A stretch of 64,000 bases of DNA from Flavobacteriales bacterium UBA2669 (GCA_002359215.1 DEMN01000012.1:1-64000); one strand, 5' to 3'. Positions 1 through 9,479 are shown, numbered from the stretch's first letter. The notes: generated by a model not told the origin, from the letters alone. A program made the numbers and translations.

Positions 1-18
1 ATAAGGGTTTTTTTGTTT

Positions 19-26
19 TATATTTG
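19..26 (+). promoter_or_regulatory. Candidate -7 promoter element for the porin gene
   Basis: TATATTTG fits the Bacteroidota -7 consensus TAnnTTTG. It ends 12 bases before the ATG at 39, so the leader would be only a few bases long. The -33 region lies outside the window. The element also overlaps an in-frame TTG at 24, which argues against that codon as the start. Confidence 0.4.
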
Positions 27-38
27 TACTCTTTTATT

Positions 39-1802
39 ATGAGTAAAAACTATATCCTCTTATATATCATTTTTATTGTTTGTTCCTCACCTATATTAGT
101 GGGGCAGAATAATGATTCCTTGTTATTTAATAATAGCCTCTTTGATTCTATAATTCACTCAGAACACAATGATGTCAATACCCTATTTTATAAACATAGT
201 AATGATGTTTTGTTAAATAACTTGGGTGTTTATACTTCTTCATCTTATTTTCCTACTGCAGATGGAATTTTTGTTCCTAGTTTTCTTCAGCAAAAGCGTT
301 ATGAAAAGATGATAGATATTGACGGTATTAAACCATTATCAAGGATTACTTATATTAATGCGAGTAGGAGAGAGCAGATTTTTTCGTTAAAACATCAAAA
401 TAATTTTGGTAAAGGTATTGACTTTTTTGTGGATTTAGAAAAGATTAGTTCACCAGGAGTATATATAAATCAAGAGGCTGGAATTAGTGATTTTGGTTCT
501 ATGCTTAGGTATAGAAGTAAATCTGATAAGTATGCTATTTCTTTTTCAGGTGAATATTTTCGTAAGAAACAGAAAGAGAATGGAGGATTGGTAGATAAGG
601 TTCAATTTGAAGAAAATTTAGCTGAAGATCCATTGAGTATTGGTGTTAACTTATCTAATTCTAATTATCAGTTTACTAATTATACTTATAAACTTGCTCA
701 ACGAATGGATTTAATTTCATTTAATGAACAACGGTTATACTTTTTTCTAAATAACTCCTACGTTATCAATGAAAATTTATATAGAGATAATGATGTTTTG
801 GCGCCTTTATTTAATACTATACGATTAGATTCTATTGCTTGGTTGGATTCCATTTCTTATCATACTATTGCTAATAAAGGTGGAATAGGAATCCGAAATA
901 AAAAATATGATTTTGGTGTTTTTGCAGTGCATGAGTACAATACCTATTTTCAGACTTCTGGGTTGGATACTAATTATAATAATATTTTTTCGGGAGTCAA
1001 ATTTACTTATAAGAATCAACGTTTAAAGGTTGAAGCAGAAGGAAACTATGGTGTGACTGGTTATAGACAAAATGATTTGTTGGTGATGACTAATGCATCT
1101 TATTTAAGTAAGAATGATATCTTGTTGAAGTTAATTTTATTTAGTCAGCAAGAAGAGGCTGATTTAAAATATGTGAATTTTAGTTCGAATCATTTTTCTT
1201 GGCAAAATTATTCTTTGAAAAAACAATTAGTTAATGGTGTTAAAGCCAGTGTGAATTTACAAAAGTATAGGTTAGAATTATCGGCTAATTCGAGAATTAT
1301 GGGTAACTATATTTATTTTGATGAACAGGTTAATTTGACACAGAGCAATAAACAAGCTTTATTAAATACTTTTTCGTTGGCTAAGAATTATAGGTTATAT
1401 AAATTTCATTTTAGAACTGCGGTTATTTACCAAACAACTAGTGATAAATATTTATTTCCATTGCCTGATTTTATTGGGAGGCAGTTGGTTTATTTTCAGA
1501 CGAACGCTTTTAAGAAAGCGGTAAAATTGCAAATAGGGTTTAATGTTTCGTACAAAACAGGTTTTTATGGATATGCTTATATGCCTGAAATTGCTCAATT
1601 TTACGTTCAAAAAGAGCAAAAAATTGGAGAATATCCTTACGTGGATGTATTTTTGAATATGCATGTTAAAAGAGCTCAGGTATTTTTAAAGTATGAGCAT
1701 TTTAATGCCGGGTGGAATAGTTATGATTTTTATGCAACAGCCAATTACCCTGCTTTAGGAAGATCCTTAAAGTTTGGAATTGTTTGGAATTTGGTTGATT
1801 AG
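39..1802 (+). CDS. Putative porin (Porin_10-like outer membrane beta-barrel)
   Basis: Predicted outer-membrane beta-barrel protein of about 587 residues. A hydrophobic signal segment follows the ATG at 39 and ends near Val-Gly-Gln. The rest is rich in alternating aromatic/polar strands with many Tyr, Phe and Asn, and it ends in an amphipathic strand closing with Val-Trp-Asn-Leu-Val-Asp. The overall style matches the putative porin family of Bacteroidota (Porin_10), which is inference from sequence character rather than a motif. An in-frame TTG at 24 lies inside the likely -7 element, so the ATG at 39 is preferred. The next gene starts 40 bp downstream with no terminator between, so the two may be co-transcribed. 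The substrate is unknown. Confidence 0.7.
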   Translation: MSKNYILLYIIFIVCSSPILVGQNNDSLLFNNSLFDSIIHSEHNDVNTLFYKHSNDVLLNNLGVYTSSSYFPTADGIFVPSFLQQKRYEKMIDIDGIKPLSRITYINASRREQIFSLKHQNNFGKGIDFFVDLEKISSPGVYINQEAGISDFGSMLRYRSKSDKYAISFSGEYFRKKQKENGGLVDKVQFEENLAEDPLSIGVNLSNSNYQFTNYTYKLAQRMDLISFNEQRLYFFLNNSYVINENLYRDNDVLAPLFNTIRLDSIAWLDSISYHTIANKGGIGIRNKKYDFGVFAVHEYNTYFQTSGLDTNYNNIFSGVKFTYKNQRLKVEAEGNYGVTGYRQNDLLVMTNASYLSKNDILLKLILFSQQEEADLKYVNFSSNHFSWQNYSLKKQLVNGVKASVNLQKYRLELSANSRIMGNYIYFDEQVNLTQSNKQALLNTFSLAKNYRLYKFHFRTAVIYQTTSDKYLFPLPDFIGRQLVYFQTNAFKKAVKLQIGFNVSYKTGFYGYAYMPEIAQFYVQKEQKIGEYPYVDVFLNMHVKRAQVFLKYEHFNAGWNSYDFYATANYPALGRSLKFGIVWNLVD

Positions 1803-1842
1803 TTACTTGTTTAGGGTGGTTAGTTCTTTTTTTTAGATTTAA

Positions 1843-2793
1843 ATGATGTTAAAACGATTGCTTTTTATTATTATATTTTCCTCTGTAACATTTGTAGAAG
1901 TTGTTGCCCAATCGTTTAATGTAAATAGTTTTTTTAATGCCGGAGCTACTCTTGGTGTTGATTATCCTACTCCAGGAGCAATTGATGATTCTACAGATTT
2001 TCAGATGACAAAATATAAGTTTCAGTTTGTGAAACCTTTGAGAACAAGACTTGGTATAGCTCTGAAAGATTTTAATATGAAGAAAGCTGATGCTAAAGCT
2101 AGTCAGATTTTTTTAGCGACAAAGTTTAGTGTAGCCCAACCTTCACTTAGAAATACACCATTAGATAATATTTATAAAGGAGAGATTGAATTTACAGCTA
2201 TAACAGCAAGTATAAGAAATGGTATTTGGGTGTATGCTGCCAATTTTTATGCTGAAGAAAGTAATGCTTCTCTCAACCAAAGTTTTACACCCAATTTTCG
2301 GGCTTATACCGCTTATATTAATATTAGAAACTTAAAGATGGTGCATTTTTACGGTGCTACATTGGTAATTAACCAAGGAAGGATTGTCCCTTTACCTTTG
2401 GTAGGTTTTAGAGTTAAGTTCAATGCAAGGACAAAATTGGAGTTTATCGTTCCTGTACATCTTAAATTGAACTACGCATTAAACAGAAAAGTTAATTTTG
2501 ATTTAGCAGGTTATTTTAGTGGTATTAATGCTGTAAGCAGAGAAGGTTCTGTTTTGCAAAATGACGACAATACGGTTAATTTAAGAGAGTTGAAAACCTA
2601 TTTTGCAGTAAATGTTAAGTTCGGAAGGCACTATAAGCTTAAAGTGGAAACAGGTTATGCTTTTTTACGAAAGCTGCATGGGATTAATACTGACTTTAAG
2701 CAAGATGTTGCTTCGGCTCCTTATATTAGTTTTTCTTTAAATTATAATTTTGGACATTCTGTTTTTGGAAGTTTTATTAATGGAGTGCAGTAG
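1843..2793 (+). CDS. Outer membrane beta-barrel protein, DUF6268-like
   Basis: A 316-residue protein with a signal peptide ending near Val-Val-Ala-Gln-Ser (about residue 23), followed by repeated beta-strand-like segments and a C-terminal strand (Ser-Phe-Ser-Leu-Asn-Tyr-Asn-Phe region). The Lys/Arg-rich periplasmic-turn pattern and size resemble the DUF6268 outer-membrane protein family, but I cannot confirm this without a profile search. It lies 40 bp after the putative porin on the same strand with no visible terminator, so a two-gene outer-membrane operon is plausible. No catalytic motif is visible. Confidence 0.6.
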   Translation: MMLKRLLFIIIFSSVTFVEVVAQSFNVNSFFNAGATLGVDYPTPGAIDDSTDFQMTKYKFQFVKPLRTRLGIALKDFNMKKADAKASQIFLATKFSVAQPSLRNTPLDNIYKGEIEFTAITASIRNGIWVYAANFYAEESNASLNQSFTPNFRAYTAYINIRNLKMVHFYGATLVINQGRIVPLPLVGFRVKFNARTKLEFIVPVHLKLNYALNRKVNFDLAGYFSGINAVSREGSVLQNDDNTVNLRELKTYFAVNVKFGRHYKLKVETGYAFLRKLHGINTDFKQDVASAPYISFSLNYNFGHSVFGSFINGVQ

Positions 2794-2907
2794 TATAAAT
2801 TAGAGAATAGAAATTAGAACAGAGAGAATAGAGAAAGTAGCATTTTGGTTTTTGTGGTTGAAATAACTTTCTTTGTGGGGAATTGATTTAACAATAAACA
2901 AAAACAG

Positions 2908-3417
2908 ATGAAACATATTTTTCTTTTACTTTCTTTGGCTTTTGCGTTAAATGGCTTTTCTCAGGCTGAAGATGAAAATTTTTATTTGAATGATAGTAAA
3001 ATAACGTGGCAAAAGACTTATGCTACTAAAAAAACGCAAGAAGAAGTTTTTGCTTATTTTGAGAAATCGAAGAAGTTTGATTTTTTTAAGATAGAAAACA
3101 ACCAAATTTTTGCGAAACTAAAACCTCATGCTACTGACCCTGAAAAGACAGGTGTTGCAGCAGTTCCGGTAATTGTAAATAAAAATGATTTTAAAGGAAT
3201 GGTGGTTATCCAATACAGAGCTAAAGAAAAAGATTATTTGGTTACCATGACAGATATGCTACTTGTTGGTAGAGGAGATTTTTTTAAGAAAAACGAAGAA
3301 CAAACTTTTGAAGACCACTACTTAAGAAAAGATGTGAGTGAATATCGCCCATATTTTGTCAAACAAGTAAAATCGGTTTATAACACTACTTTTTCTGCTA
3401 TTTTTAAAATGAAGTAG
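2908..3417 (+). CDS. Small secreted protein, DUF4468-like
   Basis: A 169-residue protein with a clear signal peptide (hydrophobic core, then Gly-Phe-Ser-Gln-Ala around residue 20). The mature part has mixed alpha/beta character, with a central segment predicting two strands (VVIQYRAK and YLVTMTDMLL) and a basic C-terminus. The style is reminiscent of the DUF4468 (TBP-like fold) proteins common in Bacteroidota, a tentative assignment. The 114-bp upstream gap contains a purine-rich, partly repeated stretch (two copies of AGAGAATAG) and no clear promoter. It converges with the next gene on the opposite strand. Confidence 0.55.
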   Translation: MKHIFLLLSLAFALNGFSQAEDENFYLNDSKITWQKTYATKKTQEEVFAYFEKSKKFDFFKIENNQIFAKLKPHATDPEKTGVAAVPVIVNKNDFKGMVVIQYRAKEKDYLVTMTDMLLVGRGDFFKKNEEQTFEDHYLRKDVSEYRPYFVKQVKSVYNTTFSAIFKMK

Positions 3418-3497
3418 TGGATTGGCTTTGTAGTTTTAAGTTCGTAGTTGCCATCCTCTTTTAATGCTTCAAACTACGAATAGGTTGGGTATGCTGA

Positions 3498-4172
3498 TTA
3501 ATTTGGTTGTTTTATTTTTTTGAAAATACTTCTTTGAATTTTAGTAATGAATGTGAAGTATTCGTCATATTTAATTATTTTAGAATAACTCATACTATTG
3601 TCAATAATTAGAAGTCCTTCATTTGTAACTCCAATATTTGAATAGGAACATTGTTGTCCAAAGAAACCTTTTATAGATAAATGATAATCCTTTATTAAAC
3701 TGTATTTCTTTTGTTTAATTTTAGATTTGTTATTTTCAATGGTCTCTATACGCATCTTGTTATTGGTTATTAATAAATTAGTACCTTCTTGAAGGTAGTC
3801 ATGTATTGTTATTGTTCTTATAAGTTTTTCATTATCATTAAAAAGGCTATCTCGAATTTCAAATATACCACCCTCAATAAGTTTCCATTCTCCTAGAATA
3901 TCTTTTTTTGATACTTTCATATTGGTATCTAACATACAGTGACCAGATATTGAGCTAAAGCAATTTTTTTCATATAATGAATCCGTATTATTTATAAAAC
4001 ATAAATAGCATGAAGATGTTTTTTCTGATGCAAAAGTTAATATCTTTAATGCATCAGCAGCCCAATATACTGTATCAGTTCTTGGAGAGGTTAAATGCCC
4101 CGTAAAATTTATAGATTGAGAACTAAGATTAGAAGTTATGGTTATTAATAATATTAGAGTAATATTTTTCAT
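3498..4172 (-). CDS. Secreted protein of unknown function
   Basis: I do not recognise this family. With the ATG at 4172 the protein is about 224 residues and starts with a short basic end and a hydrophobic signal segment (ILLITITSNLSSQS). A longer reading from 4199 would begin inside the terminator hairpin of the upstream peptidase gene, so 4172 is the better start. Four to five cysteines cluster between residues 45 and 85 (a Cys-Tyr-Leu-Cys motif among them), and the C-terminal third is basic. It lies downstream of an M16 peptidase gene but is separated from it by a strong terminator, so it probably has its own promoter, which I could not pinpoint. Confidence 0.6.
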   Translation of the reverse strand: MKNITLILLITITSNLSSQSINFTGHLTSPRTDTVYWAADALKILTFASEKTSSCYLCFINNTDSLYEKNCFSSISGHCMLDTNMKVSKKDILGEWKLIEGGIFEIRDSLFNDNEKLIRTITIHDYLQEGTNLLITNNKMRIETIENNKSKIKQKKYSLIKDYHLSIKGFFGQQCSYSNIGVTNEGLLIIDNSMSYSKIIKYDEYFTFITKIQRSIFKKIKQPN

Positions 4173-4186
4173 AGTATCAATTATAA

Positions 4187-4221
4187 AAAAAAGCGGCAAG
4201 ATAATCTTGCCGCTTTTTTTT
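4187..4221 (-). terminator. Rho-independent terminator after the M16 lipoprotein peptidase gene
   Basis: A perfect 9-bp stem (GCGGCAAGA at 4193-4201 with TCTTGCCGC at 4205-4213) with a 3-base loop, flanked by A-runs and T-runs on both sides. It sits 18 bp beyond the stop of the 4232-7156 gene and overlaps the artificial N-terminal extension of the next gene. Confidence 0.9.
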
Positions 4222-4231
4222 TGTCAATTTA

Positions 4232-7156
4232 TCAATATCCAAAAATTTCTTCTAGGGTAAGTTTTTTGTATTCGCCTTGTTCTGACAGTGCTTTTTTGTC
4301 CACTAATTTTTTGTTTCCAATAACTAAGAATGCATAGTTTTTACCTTTAATGTTATTATCGAAATAAGTTTTAAGGTCGCTCAATTGCATTTCTTTAATT
4401 GCAGGGTAAACTTTGGTATTAATGTCATAATCTCTACCTAATTCTTTAGCACTTAAAAATTTCCAAAATAAGCTACTTTCTTTTGTTCTAGAAGTTTCAA
4501 TTTTTTTAAGAGCAGCTAATTTAGCACCTTCGTATTGGTCGTTTACTTCCGGCATATTGTTCATTAACTCTAACATGGCTTTGGTTGCTTCTTTTTGTTT
4601 ATCTACCTGTGTACCAATGTAAGCTTGTACATAGTGCGAACGATCTGGTTTGCTTGGAGTAGTTACAAAAGAATAAGCAGAATAAGCCAATGCTTTAGCT
4701 TCTCTTATTTCTTGAAAAACAATAGAAGATAGTCCGCTACCAAAATATTCGTTAAACAAGTTAATCATTGGTAAATCTCCTTCAGTATAAGGTTTTTGCT
4801 TGGTGAAAAGCAACATTTCAGTTTGTACCATATCATAATCAACAAAAAATACTTGATTTTTATTGATATCTAACTCAGGAAATTCTTTAGCAGCAATAAG
4901 TGGCTTAAGTGTTTCAGAGGTTTTGTGGTGTTTTTCTAAAATGGTTTTAGCTTCGGCTAATTCTTTTTTACCATAGTAGTAAACATAATGTTCGTAGGAG
5001 GTTAGTTCTTTAATTTTAGCAACCAAGTTGTTTACATCTATCTTTTTCAACTCTTCATTACTAAAGATGTGTTTCATTGGCGATTCTTCTCCATATCTTC
5101 CGTAATTGAACATTCCACGGTATAAAATATAATATTTACTTAATTTGTTATCTTGTCTTTCTTTGTAAATACCTTGAACCATGTTGTCGTAAGCTTCTTG
5201 ATTAGGCTGAACGTTTGCCAAAATGTGTTCAAATAATTCAACACCTTCTTCAAAAGATTCTTCTAACCCGCTTAATGATACATAAACACGCTCATCAGCA
5301 GCATATACACTATAACTCAAACCTTTTTTAAATAACTCCACTTGAAGTTCATTGGCAGAATATTTATCGGTACCTAAGTATTCTAAATATTGAACAGCTA
5401 AAGCGATTTCTTTATCGCTATACGAGCCCATATCTAAAATATAATTTAAACTAAAAACCTCATTTTTAGTGTTTTTCATAAAGTAGAAAGGAATTTTGCC
5501 GTTAATTTTTTCTGATTGGTTGATTTTAGAATAATCATCAAAAATAGGTTCTAAGCGGGTAGCATCCATTTTTTCGAACTCTTGAGCAAAAACAGAAGCA
5601 GTATCTCTGTTAAGGTCAACTTTGGTAATTTCAGGTTTTTCTACTTTCGGATTATTGGTTTCACCATGTTTTTTATATACAATCACATAATTGTTTTTAA
5701 AGTATTTATTAGCGAAATCAACAATTTGTTGTTTGGTAACCTTGCTCATTTTATCGTTTTCTTTAACTACGTCTGCCCAATTTTGCTCTAAAATAAAAGC
5801 ATTGGTCATTTTGTAAGCTCTGTAGTTATTGTAAAGGTTACGTTGTTGGTCTTGTAGTTTAAAGTTTTTAATAGCAGCAGGTAACATCCAATCTTCAAAA
5901 TCGCCTGCTTTTAGTTTTTCTATTTGAGAAAGCAATAAATCACGAGCTTCTTCTAAAGTTTGTCCGTCTCTTGGATTGGCACTAAGCTGAAAAGTAGAAT
6001 AATCATAACTCACATCATCGTAAGCATTAGCACTTAGCACTTTTTGGTCTTTAACTAAATTAAGATCGATTAAGCCAGCTTGGTAGTTATATAAAAGTGA
6101 CGAAACTAGCGGTAAAATGTAGGTATCTTCATTTTTTACTCCCGGCAAACGGTAACCAATACTTACCCATTCGGCATCAGGACCAACAACTGTTGTTTCA
6201 ATTGGTTCGGTAATTTCCTCTTCTGGAGTAAACGTAAATTCAGGAACTTCTTTGTTTTTGTATTCACCAAAATGTTTTTTAATTAAATCAACTGTTTTGT
6301 CAGGGTCAATATCTCCGGCAAGGATAATAGCCATATTATTAGGAACATATCTTTCATTAAAATACTCATGGATTTTTACCATAGAAGGATTTTTAAGATG
6401 TTCGCCTGTTCCAATGGTGGTTTGTGTTCCGTAAGGATGGTTTTTAAATAAGTTGGCAGACATTGCCTCATAAGCTAACCAATAATCGTTGTCTCTACTT
6501 CTGTTATATTCTTCGTAAACAGTTTCTAACTCTGTATGGAATAAACGCAAAACCAGTTCTTTAAATCTTTCAGATTCTACAGTTAACCATTTTTCAAATT
6601 CGTTAGAAGGAATATCGTTGATATAAACCGTTCTTTCGGTAGAAGTGTAAGCATTTGTACCTTTTGCACCTAAGGAGCTAATCATTTTATCGTATTCGTT
6701 TGGAACAGCAAATTTTGCAGCAACACCAGAAAGGCTGTCAATTTGTTTGTAAATAGCATTTCTTTCTGTTTCATCTGTTGTGATTCTTCTTTTTTCGTAC
6801 AAATCAGAAATTTGTTGTAAAACCTTTTTCTCCTCCTCCCAATTTACAGTAGCAATTTTAGAAGTTCCTTTAAAAAGCATATGTTCTAAATAATGCGCTA
6901 ATCCTGTTGCATCAGCAGGGTCTTGCTTGCTTCCTGTTTTAACTGCAATGTTGGTTTGAATACGAGGTTCGTCTTTATTAATAGACATGTAAACTTTTAA
7001 ACCATTGTCGAGCGTATAAATTAAGGTGCTTAAGCCATCATTTTCAACGCTTTCGTATTCATATTTATAAGCAGGTTTTGATTGTTCTTCTTTTTCTTTA
7101 CAAGAAAATTGAAAAAGTAAAATTGCTAAAACGAGTAAGGTGAAGGTCTTTTTCAT
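4232..7156 (-). CDS. M16 family zinc metallopeptidase, lipoprotein
   Basis: A 974-residue pitrilysin/insulinase-type protease. The N-terminus is a lipoprotein signal (lipobox Phe-Ser-Cys, Cys19), so it is probably membrane-anchored facing the periplasm. The inverted zinc motif HxxEH is present at residues 88-92 (His-Tyr-Leu-Glu-His), and a candidate third ligand lies in the ELETVYEEYNRSR segment. The length corresponds to two M16 halves in one chain; the second half (about residues 520-974) lacks HxxEH, as is usual for the inactive half. Family members degrade peptides inside a closed chamber. The gene ends in a strong terminator at 4187-4221. The next upstream gene (DUF3817 protein) starts 43 bp away on the same strand. 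Confidence 0.92.
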   Translation of the reverse strand: MKKTFTLLVLAILLFQFSCKEKEEQSKPAYKYEYESVENDGLSTLIYTLDNGLKVYMSINKDEPRIQTNIAVKTGSKQDPADATGLAHYLEHMLFKGTSKIATVNWEEEKKVLQQISDLYEKRRITTDETERNAIYKQIDSLSGVAAKFAVPNEYDKMISSLGAKGTNAYTSTERTVYINDIPSNEFEKWLTVESERFKELVLRLFHTELETVYEEYNRSRDNDYWLAYEAMSANLFKNHPYGTQTTIGTGEHLKNPSMVKIHEYFNERYVPNNMAIILAGDIDPDKTVDLIKKHFGEYKNKEVPEFTFTPEEEITEPIETTVVGPDAEWVSIGYRLPGVKNEDTYILPLVSSLLYNYQAGLIDLNLVKDQKVLSANAYDDVSYDYSTFQLSANPRDGQTLEEARDLLLSQIEKLKAGDFEDWMLPAAIKNFKLQDQQRNLYNNYRAYKMTNAFILEQNWADVVKENDKMSKVTKQQIVDFANKYFKNNYVIVYKKHGETNNPKVEKPEITKVDLNRDTASVFAQEFEKMDATRLEPIFDDYSKINQSEKINGKIPFYFMKNTKNEVFSLNYILDMGSYSDKEIALAVQYLEYLGTDKYSANELQVELFKKGLSYSVYAADERVYVSLSGLEESFEEGVELFEHILANVQPNQEAYDNMVQGIYKERQDNKLSKYYILYRGMFNYGRYGEESPMKHIFSNEELKKIDVNNLVAKIKELTSYEHYVYYYGKKELAEAKTILEKHHKTSETLKPLIAAKEFPELDINKNQVFFVDYDMVQTEMLLFTKQKPYTEGDLPMINLFNEYFGSGLSSIVFQEIREAKALAYSAYSFVTTPSKPDRSHYVQAYIGTQVDKQKEATKAMLELMNNMPEVNDQYEGAKLAALKKIETSRTKESSLFWKFLSAKELGRDYDINTKVYPAIKEMQLSDLKTYFDNNIKGKNYAFLVIGNKKLVDKKALSEQGEYKKLTLEEIFGY

Positions 7157-7198
7157 AGTTAGGTTGTTTTTAGGTTATGTCGATTTATTGATTAGTTT

Positions 7199-7486
7199 TT
7201 ATTTCTCTTCTCTGAACCATTTTTTATCGGCATAAAAAGTTCCGAAAGGAACCAGAGATGCTACAAATGCCCAAAAAGATTGTGATAGTTTCCATTTATA
7301 TTCAACATGAACAATTAAAAGAACTACTACATACGCAACAAACAAAACTCCGTGAGCCATTCCGGTATGTTTAACAGCATCGGGTTTGTTGTATAAGTAT
7401 TTGATTGGCATAGCGATAAAAAGAAGTACAAGATAAGACAAGCCCTCCAAAAAAGCAATTATTCTTAATAAAAAAAGTGAGTTCAT
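7199..7486 (-). CDS. DUF3817 domain-containing membrane protein
   Basis: A 95-residue integral membrane protein with about three transmembrane segments. It matches the DUF3817 pattern: an N-terminal Leu-Arg-x-x-Ala-x-x-Glu-Gly segment, a central Lys-Tyr segment followed by a His-Gly-x-x-Phe helix, and a C-terminal Pro-Phe-Gly-Thr-Phe before a basic tail. Function is unknown in the family. It lies between an O-methyltransferase and an M16 peptidase on the same strand; spacers of about 40 bp suggest a shared transcript. Confidence 0.8.
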   Translation of the reverse strand: MNSLFLLRIIAFLEGLSYLVLLFIAMPIKYLYNKPDAVKHTGMAHGVLFVAYVVVLLIVHVEYKWKLSQSFWAFVASLVPFGTFYADKKWFREEK

Positions 7487-7527
7487 AATTTTGTTTATAG
7501 TTAAAAGTTTGAGGTTTGAAGTTTGAT

Positions 7528-8169
7528 TTATTTTTTGCGTGCTATTAATAAGCCGTCTCTTACTGGGAAAATTATTTGTTGCACACGATTGTCGTTAGCT
7601 AGATGTTTGGCGTACTCTAACAGTGTTTTGGTGTCTTCATCCATTTTTTCAATTGGTTCGGTCACTTTTCCACTCCACAAAACATTATCGGCAATGATAT
7701 ATCCACCGGGATTAACCATATCTAATACTAAATTATAATAGTTGATGTAGTTGCTTTTATCAGCATCAATAAAAACAATATCATACTTTTTATTTAATGT
7801 AGGAATGATGTCTAGAGCGTTCCCAATATGTTGTTCTATGATATTTGAAAGCCCTGCTTTATCAAAATATTTTTTGGCAAAACTTTCTAATTCTTCATTA
7901 ATATCAATGGTGTCAATGCTACCATTTTTTTTTAATCCTTCGGCTAAACAAAGAGCAGAATATCCGGTGTAAGTGCCAATTTCTAATATGTTTGTAGGTT
8001 GAATCATGTGTGAGAGCATGCTTAATACCCTGCCTTGTAAGTGTCCGGAAAGCATTCTTGGGGTTAGTATTTTTTCCCATGTTTCGTGATTTAGTTCTTG
8101 TAACAATTCACTTTCTTGCTCAGAATATTTTTCTACATAATTTGAAATTGATTCAGGTAAAAAATCCAT
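7528..8169 (-). CDS. O-methyltransferase, class I SAM-dependent (family 3, YrrM/CCoAOMT-like)
   Basis: A 213-residue SAM-dependent methyltransferase, the usual size for bacterial catechol/caffeoyl-CoA-type enzymes. Motif I is EIGTYTG at residues 63-69. The metal and substrate region appears as DADKSNY followed downstream by ADNVLWSGKV, the typical Asp-x-x-x-Asn arrangement of divalent-cation-dependent O-methyltransferases. The substrate cannot be inferred. The start lies 11 bp after the stop of the 8181-9410 M16 peptidase gene, so these minus-strand genes likely form one operon. Confidence 0.9.
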   Translation of the reverse strand: MDFLPESISNYVEKYSEQESELLQELNHETWEKILTPRMLSGHLQGRVLSMLSHMIQPTNILEIGTYTGYSALCLAEGLKKNGSIDTIDINEELESFAKKYFDKAGLSNIIEQHIGNALDIIPTLNKKYDIVFIDADKSNYINYYNLVLDMVNPGGYIIADNVLWSGKVTEPIEKMDEDTKTLLEYAKHLANDNRVQQIIFPVRDGLLIARKK

Positions 8170-8180
8170 ATTATTAAGTT

Positions 8181-9410
8181 TTAATTTTCAGGTTGATATA
8201 ATAATGTACTTAGCTGATTTTCATCAAAAATTTCGTTGGCAACATCAAGAATGTCGTTTTGGGTAATGGCATTTATTTTTTCGTGAACAGTAGCCAAATC
8301 TTCTACTTTATTATAAAGTAATAAGCTTTTTCCTTGTCCGAGCATTACGTTACAGTTGTTTTCTTCGGCAATGGTAGTTTGTCCTAAAAACTGACGTTTA
8401 GCGTTTTTTAGTTGAGAAGAAGATAATTGAGTAGTTTTTAGTTTTTTCATTTCTTTTTTTACTAAACGTATCGATTTATCAATGTGTTTAATGTCTGTAC
8501 CTAAGTAAACAGAAAATAAGCCAACATCGCTATAAAGGTTATAAGAAGATTCAATATTATAAGTAAGTCCGTATTTTTCTCTCAATCCCATATTTAGTTT
8601 GCTATTCATTGCCGGACCACCAAGTATGTTGTTCAGTAGCATAAATATGTTTCTTTTTTTGTGAAAAGAACCATAAGCAATGTTTCCAATAATGCAATGA
8701 GCCTGATGCGTGTCTTTTAAAATTGAATCACTTTGTGGGATATAGTTAGTAAAATTTTCTCTAACAGTTGTTATTGGTTTTTGTATGATAGTTCCAATAT
8801 ATTTTTCGGTAATTCGTTGTATTTTTTTAAGCGGAATATTACCAACTATGCTAAAAACAATATTTTCGCTTGCATAATGTTTACCAAAGAAAGTGATGAC
8901 ATTTTCTCTTTTAAGATTAGAAATGCTCTCAATACTTCCTAAAATGTTCATTCCTAATGGGTGATTTTTGAAAATTTGTTCTTCAAAATCGTCATAGATT
9001 TGCTCGTAAGGCGTATCTTGGTAAGAATAAATTTCATCAATAATAACTTCTTTTTCTTTAGTTAATTCTTTGTCGGGGAAAGTAGAGTTAAAAATAATAT
9101 CGGTAAGTAAATCAGTAGCTCTTTCAAAATATTCAGTAGTAAAAGAAGCATAAATGTTGGTGTTTTCTTTGGTAGTAAAAGCATTTATTTCACCACCAAC
9201 ACTATCAATTCTGTTAAGGATATGGTGTGTTTTTCTTTTTATGGTCCCTTTAAAAATGGCATGTTCAATGAAATGAGCCATTCCATTTTCTATCAATGTT
9301 TCATCACGAGAACCAGTATTGATGATAAAACCACAATGAGCTACATTTCCTGTAGTAGGTTTGAAAATAACCCTAATCCCGTTTGAAAGTTCAAATATAA
9401 ATTCCTCCAT
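8181..9410 (-). CDS. M16 family zinc peptidase (processing-peptidase-like)
   Basis: A 409-residue M16 protein resembling the bacterial YmxG/mitochondrial-processing-peptidase group. The zinc motif HxxEH is at residues 46-50 (His-Phe-Ile-Glu-His), and a candidate distal Glu lies in the KEKEVIIDEIYSYQD segment. No signal peptide is visible, so it is probably cytoplasmic. It is the first gene of a minus-strand run (peptidase, O-methyltransferase, DUF3817 protein, large M16 lipoprotein), so the run begins and ends with M16 enzymes of different compartments. The divergent spacer to the gene at 9570 contains an inverted repeat at 9453-9479. Confidence 0.9.
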   Translation of the reverse strand: MEEFIFELSNGIRVIFKPTTGNVAHCGFIINTGSRDETLIENGMAHFIEHAIFKGTIKRKTHHILNRIDSVGGEINAFTTKENTNIYASFTTEYFERATDLLTDIIFNSTFPDKELTKEKEVIIDEIYSYQDTPYEQIYDDFEEQIFKNHPLGMNILGSIESISNLKRENVITFFGKHYASENIVFSIVGNIPLKKIQRITEKYIGTIIQKPITTVRENFTNYIPQSDSILKDTHQAHCIIGNIAYGSFHKKRNIFMLLNNILGGPAMNSKLNMGLREKYGLTYNIESSYNLYSDVGLFSVYLGTDIKHIDKSIRLVKKEMKKLKTTQLSSSQLKNAKRQFLGQTTIAEENNCNVMLGQGKSLLLYNKVEDLATVHEKINAITQNDILDVANEIFDENQLSTLLYQPEN

Positions 9411-9452
9411 AGATTTTACAAAATTAACACCTAAAAAAGGAATAAATGAATA

Positions 9453-9479
9453 ATTAACAATATTTAAATTATTGTTAAT
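9453..9479. repeat. Inverted repeat in divergent promoter region
   Basis: A 10-bp perfect inverted repeat, ATTAACAATA and TATTGTTAAT, separated by 7 bases, in the 159-bp spacer between divergently transcribed genes. It could be an operator, but being entirely AT-rich apart from one C and one G it could also arise by chance. Confidence 0.4.

Noticed and set aside
3441..3480. Inverted repeat TTCGTAGTT/AACTACGAA between convergent genes
   Set aside because: A 9-bp stem with a 22-base loop and no T-run on either strand; too weak to be called a terminator.
7500..7530. Short tandem GTTTGA-type repeats between the O-methyltransferase and DUF3817 genes
   Set aside because: Only three degenerate 7-bp copies; this kind of low-complexity spacer is common in AT-rich flavobacterial genomes and shows no further structure.
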